Positions 58,525 through 64,000 of a stretch of 64,000 bases of DNA are shown here, piece after piece. The position numbers were made by a program, and so were the translations under genes. Origin of the DNA: CAZDBA01 sp965224765. Lineage in GTDB: Bacteria > Planctomycetota > Planctomycetia > Pirellulales > Pirellulaceae. Below the pieces are notes generated by a model that saw only the letters and a list, made by a program, of their open reading frames with translations, was not told where the DNA came from and did no database searches. Position 1 is the stretch's first letter; each line of letters opens with the position of its first letter. The stretch spans positions 62,001 through 126,000 of the forward strand of contig CBDDAC010000012.1 in the NCBI GenBank assembly GCA_965224765.1, written 5' to 3'.

Positions 58525-60030
58525 TTTGAAGTTGCGCTATATTGCTTGAAAATCATACGGCACTTCGGAATTCTTTGGGTAAAGCGAGCATGAGCAATCG
58601 TTTCATTTTTTGAACGCCTCCAGAAGTTTCCAGTCGTTTGGCGAGGTAATTCATCTCCTCGCCAGTACATTGCTGGTGAAAGGCTTCAGACAATCCGTGG
58701 ATTCGCTGCGCCACCCACCAACGCCGTCGTTCCTCGCTCAAGCGTCGATCAGCAAGTTTCCGGGCTCGAAGCTGTTCCAGGAACAGCACCGTCGTAATCG
58801 CGCAGTTGATCCAAGCTACCACGGCTTCGAATTTTTCAAACTGATACTGGCCAACGCCCAGCGTTGATTTCAGTTCTTTGAAAAATAACTCGATCTGCCA
58901 GCGCAGCGAATATAACTCAATCACCTCGGTCACACTCATGCCGGTCGCATTGGTCATCAATATTTTGACATCATTGGGAGTCGCTTTCTCCAAATTTGGT
59001 TTCATTGTCGAAAAAACAAGCCCCACACAACCTACGTTGTGAACGTTCCGTTTTTCCTGATGGGCGTAATACGTCCTGGTTTTCGTTTTCGGCCCAACAC
59101 GCCAACGAGACAGTCGCCGATAGTCAGCGTACTTGCCAGTTGAGGCTCGAAGCCTGATCGTTTTCAGCGACAGTCCCGTCCAATCCTTCAGACGTGATCG
59201 TAATTTTGGTCGTTCTCCAGTGGGCCCAGCATACACACGCTCGGCGTTGGCCGGAGTGATCCAGATGTAGCCTCGCTCATCGCAAGCTTCCTGAACGCAG
59301 CGAGCGTCATAGGCCGTGTCCCCCAGCACTACCACTTCGGCTTCTTCGTCCAACGGCAGTTGGCGAATCATCTCAGCCATCGCCTGGGCACTGGTTTGAG
59401 GCGTTATGCCTTTCTTCTTCGAATACTCTTTGGTGTAGTGAGGAGTTTGAAATGGAATCCGATATCCCGAAGGCGTGATTAACAGTCCAAACGTAAAGCC
59501 ATGAACTTTCTTGCGACGGGTTTTCTTCTTGTTGTAGCGAGAGCCTTTTTTGATTTTGCGCCGTTCCCGATTACCGGTGCTGTAAGTGTTCTCGGATTTA
59601 ACACCCGCCTGACTGAAAAGCGTCAGGTCCACGATAAAAATGAACTTCCCTTTCCCACTTTCTAATTGCAGCAGGGCCGCCCGTAGCGGTTGGTTAAAAT
59701 CGACCTTCTGCCAACGAGGACGCGCCAAAAAACGAGTCACCTGGCCACGATGCATGGGCCGGGAAGCAATCATCCCCGCCGCCGACGAGCAAGACATGCG
59801 GCCACGATGCAATAAAAATGCCAGTACCATTCGCATCACCATCAACCGGGCGTATTCAGAAACCAAGCTTTTTTCGAGATACCTCTTGAGCGATCCCGCG
59901 GTTTGTTCGACGATGATCATTGCAGTCTCCTTTGGTCAAAGGTGAGAATTCAATGAACTGGACATCGGGGGAGACTGCTTTTCATGCAATATCAATTTCT
60001 GATAGCACCCAAAAAGAGCGCAACTTCAAA
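58525..60030 (-). mobile_element. IS4-type insertion sequence, copy 2 (1,506 bp, intact)
   Basis: The same inverted ends as copy 1: TTTGAAGTTGCGCT at 58525-58538 and AGCGCAACTTCAAA at 60017-60030. It is oppositely oriented to copy 1 at 38306-39810. The region between them (about 18.7 kb) could invert by recombination. Confidence 0.95.
58553..59920 (-). CDS. IS4-type transposase, intact
   Basis: The 455-residue protein has Asp in FIFIVDLTLFSQAGV and Asp in VVLGDTAYDARCV. The Y-R-E-K signature follows (YSLRWQIELFFKELK, about 338-352), so it is a DDE transposase of the IS4 superfamily. The N-terminal ~80 residues form the DNA-binding part. It equals copy 1 in sequence over all the parts that can be compared, and carries the C that copy 1 lost, so it could mobilise both. 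Confidence 0.95.
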   Translation of the reverse strand: MIIVEQTAGSLKRYLEKSLVSEYARLMVMRMVLAFLLHRGRMSCSSAAGMIASRPMHRGQVTRFLARPRWQKVDFNQPLRAALLQLESGKGKFIFIVDLTLFSQAGVKSENTYSTGNRERRKIKKGSRYNKKKTRRKKVHGFTFGLLITPSGYRIPFQTPHYTKEYSKKKGITPQTSAQAMAEMIRQLPLDEEAEVVVLGDTAYDARCVQEACDERGYIWITPANAERVYAGPTGERPKLRSRLKDWTGLSLKTIRLRASTGKYADYRRLSRWRVGPKTKTRTYYAHQEKRNVHNVGCVGLVFSTMKPNLEKATPNDVKILMTNATGMSVTEVIELYSLRWQIELFFKELKSTLGVGQYQFEKFEAVVAWINCAITTVLFLEQLRARKLADRRLSEERRRWWVAQRIHGLSEAFHQQCTGEEMNYLAKRLETSGGVQKMKRLLMLALPKEFRSAV

Positions 60031-60480
60031 GAGCGTCAGCGAGGACGAACCAGGCACGTCCTCGCTGACGCGTCGGGTTTCCATTGGCGTCTCTGGAAAA
60101 CGTGAGTTTCTCGAGGGGATGCCGCAGAGCCGCTATTTCCCTTTGCCCCAGACTTTGAGTCTGGGGTAAAACGTCCCGTCCAAACTGGTGCAGTTTGCAT
60201 CTCAATCACTCATCGGATTCCATAGGCAACATCTGGAAAACGCAAGATTCCTTGGGAGCATCTCCCTCGCTCACGCGTCGAGGCTGTGACTTCTTCACTC
60301 GTACATGAAGCAAAAATTTAGAGCAGTGGTTTATGGAAACCCGACGCGTAAGCGAGGACGTGTCGGGTTCGTCCTCGCTGACGCGTCGGGTTTCCATTGG
60401 CGTCTCTGGAAAATGTGAGCTCTTCGTGGGGAAGCCGCAGAGCCGCTATTTTCCTTTGCCCCAGACTTTGAGTCTGGGGC
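60031..60480. repeat. Dispersed repeat block next to IS copy 2
   Basis: It contains two hairpins CCCCAGACT-TTG-AGTCTGGGG (60146-60166 and 60459-60479), each preceded by GCCGCAGAGCCGCTATTT. It also has CGACGCGT/AGCGAGGACG palindromes. About 200 bp are an inverted near-copy of 39811-40020. After 60480 to 60678 no gene or repeat is seen. Confidence 0.85.
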
Positions 60481-60678
60481 AAAACGTCTCCAACCAAAAC
60501 CATAATCGCGGAGCGATGGCATCTGTTCTCCAGCCAAACGGTTCTATCCTGCTGCCTTGAAATTGAGGCCCGGTGCGTCCCCTCCAGCGAGTGAGTGACT
60601 CGTGTCATCCCGGTGAAATCGTGTTCGCCGGGACACTTTCTATCGTCTGTCCAAATGTGTCGATGTTTCGACTTCGGG

Positions 60679-61698
60679 TCAAACACGACTCTCTACAAGA
60701 ATTAGCTGGATCGCCTTGGCCGTCGGCCTGCTTCCTGGATCTAGCCTGGTCGCCGCCTGAGCAATTTCCAGCCAAGCGGAGCTCAACTCGTTCTGCAACT
60801 GATCATTGACGAACGAAATCAATTTCCCAAGCGAAAAAACATCCGCCTCACAACTCGCTTCAAGTTCTGGCGCAATAAACCCAGCGGTCCCTCCAACAAA
60901 GGCCGATGACGCATTGCCGACAAACGCCGAGAATCCAAAATCAATCAACTTCACTGCGCGGCCGTCAACAATGACATTCGCTGGTTGCAGGTCGCCATGG
61001 ACCACACCTTTTTCATGCAGATATTCCACCGCCGAAAGAACTCCCAACAACCAATCCTCAATGCAAGTAATATCGGGCTGCTCTGGCAAAACTTGACGAA
61101 GTGTCATCCCTTCAGCAAACTCGATCACGACAAACAAGCTTCCATTGGGAAGTACTCCTGCCTTAACCAATGACACAATGGATGGATGTTCAAGCTCCCT
61201 GAGTTTCTCAATCTCATTGAGTAGCGTTTTTTCAGAAGACTCGTTTCCCAGCCAGGACTTCTTCAAAATTTTCACGGCGACCTTGACGCCGTTCCGATTA
61301 TCACGTGCCAGATAGACCTTACCAAACTGACCAACGCCGACCATTCTCAACAGATCAATGTCATCCAGCGTCGCATGCTGAAGTTTCAGACGCTGCGACC
61401 GATCATGCTCTCGACGAGCATCGAAAGATATGTTGAAACGGGATGCAAACTTTTCTTTTAATGAGTTGAGGACTCTTCGAACCGTTCTTTCCGCCCTCCC
61501 AACTCGTTGAGCAATTTCCTTTTGGTCAAAACCAGCCATTCTCGCCAGCAAGATCTTTTTGGCCAATGGCTTTTCGTCCAACACCGCATTCACCAAATCG
61601 GCAATCTCAATCGCGGCAGGCCCCTCAGATTCCTGGCTCAGAAAATCCTGATCGAACAATGAGCATTCATTCGAGACACTCCTCTTGGCCGCATTCAA
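60679..61698 (-). CDS. Sigma region 4 fused to Ser/Thr protein kinase (downstream half of an interrupted gene)
   Basis: This half (339 residues from a TTG at 61698) starts with a sigma-70 region 4 helix-turn-helix (about 30-90, GFDQKEIAQRVGRAERTVRR). A kinase domain follows: glycine loop GVGQFGKVYLA, VAVKILKK, HGDLQPANV (catalytic Asp kept, Arg of HRD absent) and IDFGFSAF, then FIAPE. It is in the same frame as the sigma region 2 piece at 61711-61986 and separated from it only by an in-frame TGA. There is no ATG or good ribosome binding site at its own start. Together they form an ECF sigma/kinase fusion. See the finding on the internal UGA. Confidence 0.8.
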   Translation of the reverse strand: MNAAKRSVSNECSLFDQDFLSQESEGPAAIEIADLVNAVLDEKPLAKKILLARMAGFDQKEIAQRVGRAERTVRRVLNSLKEKFASRFNISFDARREHDRSQRLKLQHATLDDIDLLRMVGVGQFGKVYLARDNRNGVKVAVKILKKSWLGNESSEKTLLNEIEKLRELEHPSIVSLVKAGVLPNGSLFVVIEFAEGMTLRQVLPEQPDITCIEDWLLGVLSAVEYLHEKGVVHGDLQPANVIVDGRAVKLIDFGFSAFVGNASSAFVGGTAGFIAPELEASCEADVFSLGKLISFVNDQLQNELSSAWLEIAQAATRLDPGSRPTAKAIQLILVESRV

Positions 61699-61710
61699 GT
61701 ACTCGACTTG

Positions 61711-61986
61711 TCAATAAACCTGATTGATTGCGATTCCAGACAACAATCGCCAAAGGTCACCCTCTTTCTGCCAATCAACTTTCCCTTCATCAACCAGGTC
61801 AAAAAACGCGACAAAGGCCTCCTGGGCAATGTCTTGCGGATCTACTTTGGATTGAATCAACTCAAATATTCTTGAGCGGGCAAGTTTCAACAGCCTTGGG
61901 GCATAGCGCGCATAAACGTCCGCTGCGGCCTGCGATTCACCTTGCAGATAGGAATCCAACAATATTTTTGAAAATTTCTCTGACAT
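61711..61986 (-). CDS. Sigma-70 region 2 (upstream half of the sigma/kinase gene)
   Basis: The 91-residue piece covers the sigma-70 region 2: YAPRLLKLARSRI followed by KVDPQDIAQEAFVAFFDLVD and LWRLLSGIAINQV. It stops at TGA (61713-61711), exactly where family members have a basic or small residue (KVR-x-Q). The next residues in the same frame (QVEYLNAAKRSVSNE) continue the same alignment. This looks like a nonsense mutation of one gene, not two genes. Region 2 alone would bind core polymerase poorly. Confidence 0.8.
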   Translation of the reverse strand: MSEKFSKILLDSYLQGESQAAADVYARYAPRLLKLARSRIFELIQSKVDPQDIAQEAFVAFFDLVDEGKVDWQKEGDLWRLLSGIAINQVY

Positions 61987-62111
61987 GACAATTCGGCCGT
62001 CCGCATTCTCCTTGTGATCCGGAACTAACTATAAGCCCAAGCCTAAGCTGGTTGATTCAAGTTTTCGCTCTGGGCCTTGAGAATACAAGTCGAAATCGAA
62101 AGCAATTGCCC

Positions 62112-62366
62112 ATGACACATGTCGTAACCCCACTGTGCATCGGATGCAAAGACAAAAGTTGTCTTTCCGTCTGCCCGGTCGAAGCATTTCACGAAGGCCC
62201 TGAGATGCTTTACATTCATCCCGAAACCTGCGTCGATTGTGAAGGGTGCGTCGTCGAGTGTCCGGTCGAGGCGATTTTCCATGAGGACGATCTTCCCGCA
62301 ATATTTGATTCGGCAACGAAATTAAATGCAATGAATGCCGAGATCTTCCCCGTTGCTGAGCCATAA
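62112..62366 (+). CDS. Ferredoxin, two iron-sulfur clusters
   Basis: From the ATG at 62112 (MTHVVTPLCIGCKDKSC) the product is 84 residues with two cysteine sets: CIGCKDKSCLSVCP and CVDCEGCVVECP. This is the layout of FdxA-like 7Fe or 2[4Fe-4S] ferredoxins; the middle segment (EGPEMLYIHPETCVDC) resembles them closely. It carries electrons at low potential in the cytoplasm. The redox partner is not shown by the neighbours. GAAAG lies upstream as a modest ribosome binding site. Confidence 0.92.
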   Translation: MTHVVTPLCIGCKDKSCLSVCPVEAFHEGPEMLYIHPETCVDCEGCVVECPVEAIFHEDDLPAIFDSATKLNAMNAEIFPVAEP

Positions 62367-62424
62367 GATCATTAGTTCCACAGGGGACTTTTCAAGATTA
62401 ACAGCGTTCCGATGAAAGAGTACA

Positions 62425-64000
62425 ATGGATTCGAATCGCGAATTTTTGATTCGTTCGCTCCTTTACGCATTCAAAACACGAGTTGAATTCATGCCCGACA
62501 TGACCAATTGCTTAAAAACGCGCCGGTTCCTTGGTTACAGGCCGATTGTGTTTCTCTTGTTGCTACTGCCAAATATTCTTGTCGCACAAGATTCATCCAC
62601 GGCGAATAAAGAAAGTCGGTTTCAAATCAAGCTACCGACAAAATCACAAACCTCGCCATTGGCTACGTTCACTATCGAGCTGTTGCCTTCCGATGCAAAG
62701 CCAGGTGAAATTGTCACCTTGACGATTGAGGCCGAGATCGCTGACTCCTGGCATATCTATCCATTGGCAACTGGAGATGGAGACGTCGCTGGAACAGGAC
62801 TTCCGACGAAAATTGTTTTTAAGGCCACGGGGCTTTCCGCCATCGACGACAATTTTTCGGCTACGGAGCAACCGGAGATCATCCTGAAAAATGGAAAGAG
62901 AGAGTGCTATTTCGAAGGAAAGTTTGGCTGGACGCGTCGATACCAGGTCGCAGAAAACGCTGAGAGCTTTTCTGCAACGGGGTCAATTTCCTTCCAAGCT
63001 TGCGACGCAAAGATGTGCGTTCCGCCCAAGAGACTTGCATTTCAACTGGGAGTTCAACCGACCGCTACTTCAACCGAAGCGTCGAAAGAAAACAACGTGG
63101 CCGACGTCATCCACCTGGAGACGGAAGCTTGCAGTCTGAAACGGCCACAAGCCAAATTCGGATCACTTGCTGCCGTGCTGAGCCAACGTGATGACAAGCT
63201 TTTTCGCAAATGCACGGTCAACGTCGAAGGGAAGCAAATCTCAATCTTTATTCCTAAAGAAGATGAATACTCGCTTCTCAACACCTCGGATGACAACACT
63301 CCATTTGGCAATACCTCCACCTATATTTCGATTGATCAAAATGGCGATGGCAAATTGGATAAGAGCGAAGCCGTGCCAACCAATCTGCCAATTCGCATTC
63401 TTAACACCATGTTCGAAATCGTTGATCTTCCGGAGGACGCAAGTAAACTTTCGTTGCGCAGACTGAACGTTCCGCTACAGGGAGTTGTATTGAATCGCCC
63501 ATGCCCTGAGTTCTCATTCCAGACCGTAGATGGCCAGACCGTCAGCAACACATCGATATTAGGCAAAGTTACTATTCTGGATATCTGGGCGGTCACATGA
63601 CACAACTGCTATGAAGAATTTCCGCTGGTTCAGCGGATCCAGAACAGATACACACCCGAAAAACTAAAAGTCATTCTGCTTAGCACCGACGCAACCCGAG
63701 AAATTTACGATCGTGGATCCCCACGTTTGTTTGAGCATTATGGCGGTGGCGATTGGCCAAGCGCCGTGCTTCCCAACGCCATGAATGATACCTTGGTAAT
63801 CGGCGGATTCGGATATGGAAAAGTCATCGTAGATGAGCAAGGAATTGTACGTAGCATCAACGATTTTCAGATCGAAACGATCCTCGATAAGATGTTTTTA
63901 CTTGGAACACTCGATGCCAATTCTGAATCCGAATCGATCGCTCTGGGAGGACTTTGGCACAATGGCAAGTCTTGGCGATACGCTGACAACAGCAGATACA
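62425..64000 (+). CDS. DsbD-alpha/TlpA-like fusion selenoprotein (Sec at the thioredoxin motif; 3' end beyond the window)
   Basis: The frame is open from 62425 past a TGA at 63598-63600 to the right edge. A signal peptide is best seen from in-frame ATGs at 62491 or 62500 (YRPIVFLLLLLPNILVAQ). Then come a DsbD-alpha-like domain (about residues 75-215 from 62425, with CDAKMCVPPKRL), an EF-hand-like loop (DQNGDGKLDKSE, about 305-316) and a TlpA/thioredoxin-like domain whose active site reads ILDIWAVT-U-HNCYEEFP. In TlpA this is FWATWCPPCREEFP, so U replaces the first cysteine. The fold continues with VILLSTDATREIYD and KVIVDEQGIVRSI. It probably reduces or isomerises periplasmic disulfides. Confidence 0.9.
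63598..63637 (+). promoter_or_regulatory. Selenocysteine UGA with SECIS-like stem-loop (TlpA-like gene)
   Basis: After the UGA (63598-63600), 20 bases intervene; then TCCGCT (63621-63626) pairs with AGCGGA (63632-63637) around GGTTC. The GG at the start of the loop and the spacing are close to the classic bacterial SECIS (E. coli fdhF). Confidence 0.82.

Noticed and set aside
61711..61713. UGA in the sigma/kinase gene as a fourth selenocysteine
   Set aside because: Family members do not have Cys there, no redox motif is present, and the stem after it is only 5 bp. A nonsense mutation is more likely.

Overview
The window looks like a planctomycete of the Pirellulales (Rhodopirellula/Blastopirellula-like) chromosome. 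The pointers are an exported sulfatase, a giant PVC-type dehydrogenase/cytochrome protein, SdrD_B-repeat and RTX-type surface proteins, N-termini carrying the LExRxLLAG/LSAD motif, a sigma-70/kinase fusion, a MmgE/PrpD-PrpBC methylcitrate pathway and many short dispersed palindromic repeats. No rRNA, tRNA, CRISPR array or prophage was seen.

Layout. 1-4 kb: left-truncated RTX-like secreted protein, prpD, a small conserved-looking gene and csrA with a strong terminator. 4-10 kb (minus strand): tandem repeats, pntB-pntA transhydrogenase, pqiB-pqiA (MCE lipid transport) and a sulfotransferase. 11-16 kb: a HEAT-gene remnant split by a dispersed repeat, a DCC-family protein, an S9 glutamyl-endopeptidase-like peptidase and a sulfatase. 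16-18.6 kb: three 225-bp tandem repeats, the last interrupted by a 1,693-bp insertion sequence with 13-bp inverted ends and an 11-bp target duplication. 18.8-22.8 kb: a thiol-redox cluster of DsbD-type proteins. 22.8-31 kb: FxsA, a 1,678-residue SdrD_B protein, a WD40 protein and an inositol-monophosphatase-like enzyme. 31.4-34 kb: a candidate secreted toxin with an overlapping immunity-like gene. 34-38 kb: ECF sigma factor plus a large membrane/HEAT/CxxCH partner. 38-40 kb and 58.5-60 kb: two inverted copies of one IS4-type element, the first frameshifted. Between them: prpC-prpB, the PVC giant, glmS, a CinA homologue, a frameshifted matrixin-like protease, an ArsC-like gene, odhB-lpdA, pckA and a GNAT acetyltransferase. 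60-64 kb: sigma/kinase gene with an in-frame UGA, a ferredoxin and a right-truncated TlpA-like protein.

The main discovery is that three genes only make sense if UGA is read as selenocysteine. (1) A full DsbD (19630-21615) has UGA at the first cysteine position of its C-terminal thioredoxin motif (W-U-G-I-C). (2) A DsbD-alpha/TlpA fusion at the right edge has U-H-N-C. (3) A 115-residue ArsC/Spx-like protein (52119-52466, minus) has U-N-S-C. In each, the reading frame and fold continue past the UGA, and a stable stem-loop with G near the start of its apical loop lies just downstream, as in a bacterial SECIS. UGA still works as an ordinary stop elsewhere (prpB, pqiA, fxsA, the GNAT gene), so this is recoding and not a changed code. 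Together with two further DsbD-alpha-like proteins, these suggest a selenium-dependent periplasmic thiol-redox relay. A fourth in-frame UGA, in the sigma/kinase fusion, lacks this logic and is more likely a nonsense mutation.

Metabolically the window carries propionate oxidation (prpBCD), 2-oxo-acid dehydrogenase E2/E3, gluconeogenic pckA and NADPH supply (pntAB), which fits an aerobic heterotroph degrading sulfated polysaccharide.
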